From NCBI RefSeq assembly GCF_052857255.1, contig NW_027526499.1, positions 930,001 through 994,000 on the forward strand: 64,000 nucleotides of DNA. The letters run 5' to 3'. Below the pieces are notes generated by a model. The model was not told the origin of the DNA, did not search any database, and saw only the letters and a list, made by a program, of their open reading frames with translations. This document shows positions 26,593 through 36,480 of the stretch, piece after piece (position 1 is the stretch's first letter; every line of letters starts with the position of its first letter). A program made the translations under genes and the position numbers. This DNA is from Amblyomma americanum (taxonomy: Eukaryota > Arthropoda > Arachnida > Ixodida > Ixodidae).

Positions 26593-27771
26593 CCTTCTGG
26601 TTGGAGAAACTCCTTGGAGAAAATCCTTGTTGGAGAAACTCAATGTTGGAGAAACTCCGTGTTGGAAAAACTCCGTGCTGTGGAAACTCCGTGTTGGGGA
26701 AACGCCGAGATGGAGAAACTTCAAGATGTAGAAACTCCGTGTTGAAGAAACTCCGTGTTGGAGAAACTCCGTGTTGGAGAAACTCCGTGTTAGAGAAACT
26801 CCATGTTGGAGATAGTCCGTGTTGGAGAATGTCCGTGTTGGAGAAACTCCGTGTTGGAGAAACTTCGTGTTGGAGAAACTTTATGTTGTAGAAACTCCGT
26901 GTTGGAGAAACTCCATGTTGTAGAAACTCCGTGTTGGAGAAACTCTGTGTTGGAGAAACTCCCTGTTGAAGAAACTCTGTGTTGTAGAAACTCCGTGTTG
27001 TAGAAACTCCGTGTTGGAGATAATCCATGTTGGAGAAACTCCATGTTGGAGAAACTCCATGCTGCAGAAAATCCGCGCTGGGGAAACTACGCGCTGGAGA
27101 ATCTCCGCGCTGGAGAGACTTCGTGTTGGAGAAACTCCGTGTTGCAGAAACTCCGTGTTGGAGAAACTCCGTGTGTGAGAAACTCCGAGTTGGAGAAACT
27201 CCGTGTTGGAGAAGCTCCGTGTTGGAGAAACTTCGTATCGGAGAAAGTCCGTGTCGGAGAAACTCGGTGTCGCAGAAACTCCGTGTTGTAGAAACTTCGT
27301 GTTGGCGAAACTCCTTGTTGTAGAAACTCCGTGTTGGAGTACTTATTGTTAGATAAACTCCGTGTTGGAGAAACTTCGTGCTGGAGAAACTCTGTGTCGG
27401 AGAAACTCTGTGTCGGAGAAAGTCTGTGTCGGAGAAACTCCGTGTTGGAGAAACTCCGTGTTGGAGAAACTCCGTGCTAGAGAAACTCCGTGTTTGAGAC
27501 ACTCCACGTTGGAGAATCTCCTTGTTGGAAAAAACCTTGTTTGAGAAACTCCTTGTTGGAGAAACTCTGTGTCGGAGAAACTCCGTGCTGGGGAAACTTC
27601 GTGTTGGGGAAACGCCGTGTTGGAGAAACTCCGTGTCGGAGAAACTCCGTGTCGGAGAAACTCCGTGTCGGAGAAACTCCGTGTTAGAGAAACTCCGTGT
27701 TGGAGAAACTCCGTGTTGGAGAAACTCCGTGTTGTAGAAACTCCGTGTTAGAGAAACTCCATGTTGGAGAA
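26593..27771 (+). repeat. HOR module alpha-L (3)
   Basis: ccttctgg at 26,593 and ctgcag at 27,062, distance 469. Matches alpha-L (2) at an offset of 9,475 bp. Confidence 0.85.
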
Positions 27772-29433
27772 CCTTCTGGTTGGAGAAACTCCTTGTTGGA
27801 GAAAATCCTTGTTGGAGAAACTCCATGTTGGAGAAACTCCGTGTTGGAGAAACTCCGTGTTGTGGAAACTCCGTGTTGGGGAAAGCCGAGATGGAGAAAC
27901 TTCATGTTGTAGAAACTCCGTGTTGAAGAAACTCCGTGTTGGAGAAAGTCCGTGTTGGAGAAACTCCGTGTTGGAGAAACTCCGTGTTGGAGAAACTCCG
28001 TGTTTTAGAAACTCTGTGTTGTAGAAACTCCGTGTTGTAGAAACTCTGTGTCAGAGAAACTCCGTGTCGGAGAAACTCCGTGTTGGAGAAACTCCGTGTT
28101 GGAGAAACTCTGTGTCGGAGAAATTCCTTGTTGGGGAAACTCCGTGCTGGAGAAACTCCGTGTTAGAGAAACTCCATGTTGGAGAAAGTCCGTGTTGGAG
28201 AATGTCCGTGTTGGAGAAACTCCGTGTTGGAGAAACTTTATGTTGTAGAAACTCCGTGTTGTAGAAACTCCGTGTTGTAGAAACTCCGTGTTGGAGATAA
28301 TCCAAGTTGGAGAAACTCCATGTTGGAGAAACTCCATGCTGCAGAAAATCAGCGCTGGGGAAACTACGCGCTGGAGAATCTCCGCGCTGGAGAGACTTCG
28401 TGTTGGAGAAACTCCGTGTTGCAGAAACTCCGTGTTGGAGAAACTCCGTGTTGGAGAAGCTCCGTGTTGGAGAAACTTCGTATCGGAGAAAGTCCGTGTC
28501 GGAGAAACTCCGTGTCGCAGAAACTTCGTGTTGTAGAAGCTTCGTGTTGGCGAAACTCCATGTTGTAGAAACTTCGTGTTGGAGAAACTTATTGTTAGAT
28601 AAACTCCGTGTTGGAGAAACTTCGTGCTGGAGAAACTCTGTGTCGGAGAAACTCTGTGTCGGAGAAAGTCCGTGTCGGAGAAACTCCGTGTTGGAGAAAC
28701 TCTGTGTTGGAGAAACTCCGTGCTAGAGAAACTCCGTGTTTGATACACTCCACGTTGGAGAATCTCCTTGTTGGAAAAAACCTTGTTTGAGAAACTGCTT
28801 GTTGGACAAACTCTGTGTTGTAGAAATTCTGTGTCAGAGAAACTCCGTGTCGGAGAAACTCCGTGTTGGAGAAACTCCGTGTTGGAGAAACTCCGTGTTG
28901 GAGAAACTCCGTGTTAGAGAAACTCAACGTTGGAGAACCTTCTTGTTGGAGAAACTCCTTGTTGGAGAAAATCCTTGTTGGAGAAACTCCATGTTGGAGA
29001 AACTCCGTGCTGGAGAAACTCCGTGTTGTGGAAACTCCATGTTGTAGAAACTCCGTGTTGAAGACACTCCGTGTTGGAGAAACTCCGTGTCGGAGAAACT
29101 CCGTGTTGGAGAAACTCCGTGTTGGAGAAACTCCGTGTTTTAGAAACTCTGTGTTGGAGAAACTCCGTGTTGTAGAAACTCTGTGTCAGAGAAACTCCGT
29201 GTCGGAGAAACTCCGTGTTGGAGAAACTCCGTGTTGGAGAAACTCTGTGTCGGAGAAATTCCTTGTTGGGGAAACTCCGTGCTGGAGAAACTCCTTGTTG
29301 GAGAAACTCCTTGTTGTAGAAACTCCGTGTTGGAGAAACTCCGTGTTGGAGAAACTCCGTGTTTTAGAAACTCCGTGTTGGAGAAACTCCCTGTTGTAGA
29401 AATTCCGTGTTAGAGAAACTCCATGTTGGAGAA
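27772..29433 (+). repeat. HOR module beta (last complete)
   Basis: ccttctgg at 27,772 and ctgcag at 28,339 (agcg form), distance 567. Matches beta (1) at an offset of 13,783 bp. Confidence 0.85.
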
Positions 29434-30436
29434 CCTTCTGGTTGGAGAAACTCCTTGGAGAAAATCCTTGTTGGAGAAACTCAATGTTGGAGAAACTCCG
29501 TGTTGTGGAAACTCCGTGTTGGGGAAACGCCGAGATGGAGAAACTTCAAGTTGTAGAAACTCCGTGTTGAAGAAACTCCGTGTTGGAGAAACTCCGTGTT
29601 GGAGAAACTCCGTGTTAGAGAAACTCCATGTTGGAGATAGTCCGTGTTGGAGAATGTCCGTGTTGGAGAAACTCCGTGTTGGAGAAACTTCGTGTTGGAG
29701 AAACTTTATGTTGTAGAAACTCCGTGTTGGAGAAACTCCATGTTGTAGAAAATCCGTGTTGGAGAAACTCTGTGTTGGAGAAACTCCCTGTTGAAGAAAC
29801 TCTGTGTTGTAGAAACTCCGTGTTGCAGAAACTCCGTGTTGGAGAAACTCCGTGTGTGAGAAACTCCGAGTTGGAGAAACTCCGTGTTGGAGAAGCTCCG
29901 TGTTGGAGAAACTTCGTATCGGAGAAAGTCCGTGTCGGAGAAACTCGGTGTCGCAGAAACTCCGTGTTGTAGAAACTTCGTGTTGGCGAAACTCCTTGTT
30001 GTAGAAACTCCGTGTTGGAGTACTTATTGTTAGATAAACTCCGTGTTGGAGAAACTTCGTGCTGGAGAAACTCTGTGTCGGAGAAACTCTGTGTCGGAGA
30101 AAGTCTGTGTCGGAGAAACTCCGTGTTGGAGAAACTCCGTGTTGGAGAAACTCCGTGCTAGAGAAACTCCGTGTTTGAGACACTCCACGTTGGAGAATCT
30201 CCTTGTTGGAAAAAACCTTGTTTGAGAAACTCCTTGTTGGAGAAACTCTGTGTCGGAGAAACTCCGTGCTGGGGAAACTTCGTGTTGGGGAAACGCCGTG
30301 TTGGAGAAACTCCGTGTCGGAGAAACTCCGTGTCGGAGAAACTCCGTGTTAGAGAAACTCCGTGTTGGAGAAACTCCGTGTTGGAGAAACTCCGTGTTAG
30401 AGAAACTCCGTGTTAGAGAAACTCCATGTTGGAGAA
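29434..30436 (+). repeat. HOR module alpha-S* (ctgcag block deleted)
   Basis: ccttctgg at 29,434 with the 13-bp unit and the short form, but no ctgcag follows. Compared with its duplicate at 32,321, 144 bp (nine monomers) carrying the ctgcag and cgcgctgg units is missing at about 29,825. Confidence 0.83.
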
Positions 30437-31523
30437 CCTTCTGGTTGGAGAAACTCCTTGTTGGAGAAAATCCTTGTTGGAGAAACTCCATGTTGGAGAA
30501 ACTCCGTGTTGGAGAAACTCCGTGCTGGGGAAACTTCGTGTTGGGGAAACGCCGTGTTGGAGAAACTCCATGTTGGAGAAACTCCGTGTCGGAGAAACTC
30601 CGTGTCGGAGAAACTCCGTGTTGGAGAAACTCCGTGTTGGAGAAACTCCGTGTTGGAGAAACTTCGTGTTGGAGAAAATCCTTGTTGGAGAAACTCCGTG
30701 CTATAGCAACTCCGTGTTGGAGAAACTCCGCGCTGGAGAAACTCCGTGTTCGAAAAACTCCGTGTTGGAGGAACTCTGTGTTGGAGAAACTCCGCGCTCT
30801 AGAAACTCCGTGTTGGAGAAACTCCGTGTTGGAGAAACTCTGTGTTGGAGAAACACCACGTTAGAGAAACTCCGTGTTGGAGAAAATCCCTGTTGTAGAA
30901 ACTTCATTTTAGAAAAACACCATGTCTTAGAAACTCCCTGTTTAATAAACTCCCTGTTGGAGAAAGATCATGTTGGAGAAACTCCCTGTTGGAAACCTCT
31001 TTGTTGGAGAAACTCCCTGTTGCAGAAACTTTGTGTTGGAGAAACTCCGTGTTGGAGATACTACGTGTTGGAGAAACTGCGTGTTGGAGAAACTCCGTGT
31101 TCGAGAATCTCCGTGTTGTAGAAACTCCGTGTTGTAGAAACTCCGTGTTGGAGAAACTCCGTGTTGGAGAAACTCCGTGTTGGAGAAACTTCGTGTTGGA
31201 GAAAATTCTTGTTGGAGAAACTCCGTGCGATAGCAACCCCGTGTTGGAGAAACTCCGCGCTGGAGAATCTCCGTGATCGAAAAACACCGTGTTGGAGGAA
31301 CTCTGTGTTGGAGAAACTCAGTGTCGGAGAGACTCCGTGTCGGAGAAACTCCGTGTTGGAGAAAGTCCTTGTTGGAGAAACTCCGTGTTGGAGAAACTCC
31401 GTGCTAGAGAAACTCCGTGTTTGAGACACTCCACGTTGGAGAATCTCCTTGTTGGAAAAACCTTGTTTGAGAAACTCCTTGTTGGAGAAACTCCGTGTTG
31501 GAGAAAATCCGTGCTGGGGAAAC
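30437..31523 (+). repeat. Beta-to-B chimeric segment, copy 1
   Basis: Starts with a beta-type ccttctgg marker and a full-length next unit, then switches at about 30.5 kb to domain-B sequence: ctatagcaac near 30,701, the AT-richer block at 30,895-31,030, and an A5 marker at about 31,455. It is therefore a D2-to-B junction. It recurs at 33,468-34,458. Confidence 0.8.
30895..31030 (+). repeat. AT-richer degenerate block 1
   Basis: Contains cattttagaaaaacac, catgtcttag, tttaataaactcc and ggaaacctctttg. The 16-bp period is still traceable, with some 15-bp units, so this is decayed satellite and not an insertion. This copy reads gatcatg where later copies read gttcatg. Confidence 0.8.
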
Positions 31524-32320
31524 TCTGTGTCGGAGAAACTCTGTGTCGGAGAAAGTCCGTGTCGGAGAAACTCCGTGTTGGAGAAACTCTGTGTTGGAGA
31601 AACTCCGTGCTAGAGAAACTCCGTGTTTGATACACTCCACGTTGGAGAATCTCCTTGTTGGAAAAAACCTTGTTTGAGAAACTGCTTGTTGGACAAACTC
31701 TGTGTTGTAGAAATTCTGTGTCAGAGAAACTCCGTGTCGGAGAAACTCCGTGTTGGAGAAACTCCGTGTTGGAGAAACTCCGTGTTGGAGAAACTCCGTG
31801 TTAGAGAAACTCAACGTTGGAGAACCTTCTTGTTGGAGAAACTCCTTGTTGGAGAAAATCCTTGTTGGAGAAACTCCATGTTGGAGAAACTCCGTGCTGG
31901 AGAAACTCCGTGTTGTGGAAACTCCATGTTGTAGAAACTCCGTGTTGAAGACACTCCGTGTTGGAGAAACTCCGTGTCGGAGAAACTCCGTGTTGGAGAA
32001 ACTCCGTGTTGGAGAAACTCCGTGTTTTAGAAACTCTGTGTTGGAGAAACTCCGTGTTGTAGAAACTCTGTGTCAGAGAAACTCCGTGTCGGAGAAACTC
32101 CGTGTTGGAGAAACTCCGTGTTGGAGAAACTCTGTGTCGGAGAAATTCCTTGTTGGGGAAACTCCGTGCTGGAGAAACTCCTTGTTGGAGAAACTCCTTG
32201 TTGTAGAAACTCCGTGTTGGAGAAACTCCGTGTTGGAGAAACTCCGTGTTTTAGAAACTCCGTGTTGGAGAAACTCCCTGTTGTAGAAATTCCGTGTTAG
32301 AGAAACTCCATGTTGGAGAA

Positions 32321-33467
32321 CCTTCTGGTTGGAGAAACTCCTTGGACAAAATCCTTGTTGGAGAAACTCAATGTTGGAGAAACTCCGTGTTGTGGAAACT
32401 CCGTGTTGGGGAAACACCGAGATGGAGAAACTTCAAGTTGTAGAAACTCCGTGTTGAAGAAACTCCGTGTTGGAGAAACTCCGTGTTGGAGAAACTCCGT
32501 GTTAGAGAAACTCCATGTTGGAGATAGTCCGTGTTGGAGAATGTCCGTGTTGGAGAAACTCCGTGTTGGAGAAACTTCGTGTTGGAGAAACTTTATGTTG
32601 TAGAAACTCCGTGTTGGAGAAACTCCATGTTGTAGAAACTCCGTGTTGGAGAAACTCTGTGTTGGAGAAACTCCCTGTTGAAGAAACTCTGTGTTGTAGA
32701 AACTCCGTGTTGTAGAAACTCCGTGTTGGAGATAATCCATGTTGGAGAAACTCCATGTTGGAGAAACTCCATGCTGCAGAAAATCCGCGCTGGGGAAACT
32801 ACGCGCTGGAGAATCTCCGCGCTGGAGAGACTTCGTGTTGGAGAAACTCCGTGTTGCAGAAACTCCGTGTTGGAGAAACTCCGTGTGTGAGAAACTCCGA
32901 GTTGGAGAAACTCCGTGTTGGAGAAGCTCCGTGTTGGAGAAACTTCGTATCGGAGAAAGTCCGTGTCGGAGAAACTCGGTGTCGCAGAAACTCCGTGTTG
33001 TAGAAACTTCGTGTTGGCGAAACTCCTTGTTGTAGAAACTCCGTGTTGGAGTACTTATTGTTAGATAAACTCCGTGTTGGAGAAACTTCGTGCTGGAGAA
33101 ACTCTGTGTCGGAGAAACTCTGTGTCGGAGAAAGTCTGTGTCGGAGAAACTCCGTGTTGGAGAAACTCCGTGTTGGAGAAACTCCGTGCTAGAGAAACTC
33201 CGTGTTTGAGACACTCCACGTTGGAGAATCTCCTTGTTGGAAAAAACCTTGTTTGAGAAACTCCTTGTTGGAGAAACTCTGTGTCGGAGAAACTCCGTGC
33301 TGGGGAAACTTCGTGTTGGGGAAACGCCGTGTTGGAGAAACTCCGTGTCGGAGAAACTCCGTGTCGGAGAAACTCCGTGTTAGAGAAACTCCGTGTTGGA
33401 GAAACTCCGTGTTGGAGAAACTCCGTGTTAGAGAAACTCCGTGTTAGAGAAACTCCATGTTGGAGAA
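32321..33467 (+). repeat. HOR module alpha-S (in the duplicated junction)
   Basis: ccttctgg at 32,321 and ctgcag at 32,774, distance 453, cgcg form. It is the intact counterpart of alpha-S* at 29,434. One private change turns ttggagaaaatcc into ttggacaaaatcc in the 13-bp-unit context near 32,343. Confidence 0.82.
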
Positions 33468-33831
33468 CCTTCTGGTTGGAGAAACTCCTTGTTGGAGAAA
33501 ATCCTTGTTGGAGAAACTCCATGTTGGAGAAACTCCGTGTTGGAGAAACTCCGTGCTGGGGAAACTTCGTGTTGGGGAAACGCCGTGTTGGAGAAACTCC
33601 ATGTTGGAGAAACTCCGTGTCGGAGAAACTCCGTGTCGGAGAAACTCCGTGTTGGAGAAACTCCGTGTTGGAGAAACTCCGTGTTGGAGAAACTTCGTGT
33701 TGGAGAAAATCCTTGTTGGAGAAACTCCGTGCTATAGCAACTCCGTGTTGGAGAAACTCCGTGTTGGAGAAACTCTGTGTTGGAGAAACACCACGTTAGA
33801 GAAACTCCGTGTTGGAGAAAATCCCTGTTGT

Positions 33832-33965
33832 AGAAACTTCATTTTAGAAAAACACCATGTCTTAGAAACTCCCTGTTTAATAAACTCCCTGTTGGAGAAA
33901 GATCATGTTGGAGAAACTCCCTGTTGGAAACCTCTTTGTTGGAGAAACTCCCTGTTGCAGAAACT
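33832..33965 (+). repeat. AT-richer degenerate block 2
   Basis: Copy of block 1 (offset 2,935 bp) in the duplicated junction. It shares the gatcatg variant. Confidence 0.8.
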
Positions 33966-34339
33966 TTGTGTTGGAGAAACTCCGTGTTGGAGATACTACG
34001 TGTTGGAGAAACTGCGTGTTGGAGAAACTCCGTGTTCGAGAATCTCCGTGTTGTAGAAACTCCGTGTTGTAGAAACTCCGTGTTGGAGAAACTCCGTGTT
34101 GGAGAAACTCCGTGTTGGAGAAACTTCGTGTTGGAGAAAATTCTTGTTGGAGAAACTCCGTGCGATAGCAACCCCGTGTTGGAGAAACTCCGCGCTGGAG
34201 AATCTCCGTGATCGAAAAACACCGTGTTGGAGGAACTCTGTGTTGGAGAAACTCAGTGTCGGAGAGACTCCGTGTCGGAGAAACTCCGTGTTGGAGAAAG
34301 TCCTTGTTGGAGAAACTCCGTGTTGGAGAAACTCCGTGC

Positions 34340-35060
34340 TAGAGAAACTCCGTGTTTGAGACACTCCACGTTGGAGAATCTCCTTGTTGGAAAAACCTTG
34401 TTTGAGAAACTCCTTGTTGGAGAAACTCCGTGTTGGAGAAAATCCGTGCTGGGGAAACTTCGTGTTGGGGAAACGCAGTGTTGGAGAAACTCCATGTTGG
34501 ATAAACTCCGTGGCGGAGAAACTCCGTGTCGGAGAAACTCCGGGTTGGAGAAACTCCGTGTTGGAGAAACTCCGTGTTGGAGAAACTCCGTGTTGGAGAA
34601 ACTTCGTGTTGGAGAAACTCCGTGTTGGAGAAACTCCGTGCTAGAGAAACTCCGCGTTGGAGACACTCCACGTTGGAGAATCTCCTTGTTGGAAAAAACC
34701 TTGTTTGAGAAACTCCTTGTTGGAGAAACTCCGTGTTGGAGAAACTCCGTGCTGGGCAAACTTCGTGTTGGGGAAACGCCGTGTTGGAAAATCTCCACGT
34801 TGGAGAAACTCCGTGTCGGAGAAACTTCGTGTTGGAGAAACTCTGTGTCGGAGAAACTCCGTGTCGGAGAAACTCCGTGTTGGAGAAACTCCGTGTCGGA
34901 GAAACTCAGTGTCGGAGAAACTCCGTGTCGGAGAAACTCCGTGTTGGAGAAAGTCCTTGTTGGAGAAACTCCGTGTTGGAGAAACTCCGTGTTGGAGAAA
35001 CTCCGTGCTGGGGAAACTTCGTCTTGGGGTAACGCCGTGTTGGAGAAACTCCATGTTGGA
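34340..35060 (+). repeat. 1,469-bp-offset duplication, copy 1
   Basis: Holds an A5/A6 marker pair and the gtggcggag unit. It matches 35,809-36,480. Copy 1 has 48 bp (three units) more in the run of tcggag units near 34.85 kb. Confidence 0.78.
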
Positions 35061-35808
35061 GAAACTCCGTGTCGGAGAAACTCCATGTCGAAGAAACTTC
35101 GTATTGGAGAAACTCCGTGTTGGAGAAACTTTATGTTGTAGAAACTCCGTGTTGGAGAAACTCCATGTTGTAGAAACTTCGTGTTGAAGAAACTCCGTGT
35201 TGGAGAAACTCCGTGTTGGAGAAACTCCGTGTTAGAGAAACTCCATGTTGGAGAAAGTCCGTGTTGGAGAATGTCCGTGTTGGAGAAACTCCGTGTTGGA
35301 GAAACTCCGTGTTGCAGAAACTCCGTGTTGGAGAAACTCCGTGTGTGAGAAACTCCGTGTTGGAGAAACTCCGTGTTGGAGAAGCTCCGTGTTGGAGAAA
35401 CTTCGTATCGGAGAAAGTCCGTGTCGGAGAAACTCCGTGTCGCAGAAACTCCGTGTTGTAGAAACTTCGTGTTGGCGAAACTCCTTGTTGAAGAAACTCC
35501 GTGTTGGAGAAACTTATTGTTAGATACACTCCGTGTTGGAGAAACTTCGTGCTGGAGAAACTCTGTGTCGGAGAAAATCTGTGTCGGAGAAACTCCGTGT
35601 CGGAGAAACTCCGTGTTGGAGAAAGTCCTTGTTGGAGAAACTCTGTGTAGGAGAAACTCCGTGTTGGAGAAACTCCGTGCTGGGGAAACTTCGTGTTGGG
35701 GAAACGCCGTGTTGGAGAAACTCCATGTTGGAGAAACTCCGTGTCGGAGAAACTCCGTGTCGGAGAAACTCCGTGTTGGAGAAACTCCGTGTTGGAGAAA
35801 CTCCGTGC

Positions 35809-36480
35809 TAGAGAAACTCCGTGTTTGAGACACTCCACGTTGGAGAATCTCCTTGTTGGAAAAACCTTGTTTGAGAAACTCCTTGTTGGAGAAACTCCGT
35901 GTTGGAGAAACTCCGTGCTGGGGAAACTTCGTGTTGGGGAAACGCCGTGTTGGAGAAACTCCATCTTGGATAAACTCCGTGGCGGAGAAACTCCGTGTCG
36001 GAGAAACTCCGTGTTGGAGAAACTCCGTGTTGGAGAAACTGCGTGTTGGAGAAACTGCGTGTTGGAGAAACTTCGTGTTGGAGAAACTTCGTGTTGGAGA
36101 AACTCCGTGCTAGAGAAACTCCGCGTTGGAGACACTCCACGTTGGAGAATCTCCTTGTTGGAAAAAACCTTGTTTGAGAAACTCCTTGTTGGAGAAACTC
36201 CGTGTTGGAGAAACTCCGTGCTGGGGAAACTTCGTGTTGGGGAAACGCCGTGTTGGAAAAATTCCACGTTGGAGAAACTCCGTGTCGGAGAAACTCCGTG
36301 TTGGAGAAACTCCGTGTCGGAGAAACTCAGTGTCGGAGAAACTCCGTGTCGGAGAAACTCCGTGTTGGAGAAAGTCCTTGTTGGAGAAACTCCGTGTTAG
36401 AGAAACTCCGTGTTGGAGAAACTCCGTGCTGGGGAAACTTCGTGTTGGGGTAACGCCGTGTTGGAGAAACTCCATGTTGG
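35809..36480 (+). repeat. 1,469-bp-offset duplication, copy 2
   Basis: Copy of 34,340-35,060 with scattered substitutions, for example ccatcttggataaac for ccatgttggataaac near 35,964, so it is older than the 5,994-bp duplication. Confidence 0.78.

Larger units (their letters stand above)
12500..29825 (+). repeat. Domain D2: ordered alpha/beta HOR modules
   Basis: Modules were defined by a ccttctgg marker followed by a ctgcag block. In alpha modules the unit after ccttctgg is 13 bp long (ttg missing) and ctgcag is followed by aaaatccgcg. In beta modules that unit is full length and ctgcag is followed by aaaatcagcg. The marker-to-ctgcag distance is 469 bp (alpha-L), 453 bp (alpha-S) or 567 bp (beta). 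Module order is L, b, S, L, b', S, b, S, b, S, L, b, S*. This gives periods of 4,293 bp (trimer) and 2,777 bp (dimer). Distances come from the coordinates; boundaries between modules are conventions. Confidence 0.88.
28637..31523 (+). repeat. Tandem duplication across the D2/B junction, unit 1
   Basis: Matches unit 2 at an offset of 2,887 bp before the 144-bp deletion at about 29,825. The offset is 3,031 bp after that deletion and 2,935 bp after a 96-bp (six-monomer) difference near 30,790. The start is inferred from the breakpoint at 31,518-31,524. Confidence 0.82.
31524..34458 (+). repeat. Tandem duplication across the D2/B junction, unit 2
   Basis: Holds an alpha-S module (ccttctgg 32,321; ctgcag 32,774) between two stretches of domain-B sequence, which would be out of place unless the junction had been duplicated. 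Its length is 2,935 bp, that is 2,887 plus 144 minus 96. It carries the last ctgcag block and the last ccttctgg marker (33,468) in the window. Confidence 0.82.

Noticed and set aside
30940..30960. TATA-like or polyadenylation-like tttaataaac in the AT-richer block
   Set aside because: It is a decayed monomer in phase with its neighbours. There is no gene to serve, so it is a chance match.
1400..32779. ctgcag palindromes as recombinase or mobile-element target sites
   Set aside because: They are single-variant monomers inherited within HOR modules. No target duplication, terminal repeat or transposase is present.
34253..35833. 526-codon minus-strand frame, and similar frames of 503 codons (26,315-27,826) and 445 codons (42,950-44,287)
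   Set aside because: Same reason: translated satellite. Codon content follows the DNA repeat exactly, and start codons come only from ccatg or atgg variants of the monomer.
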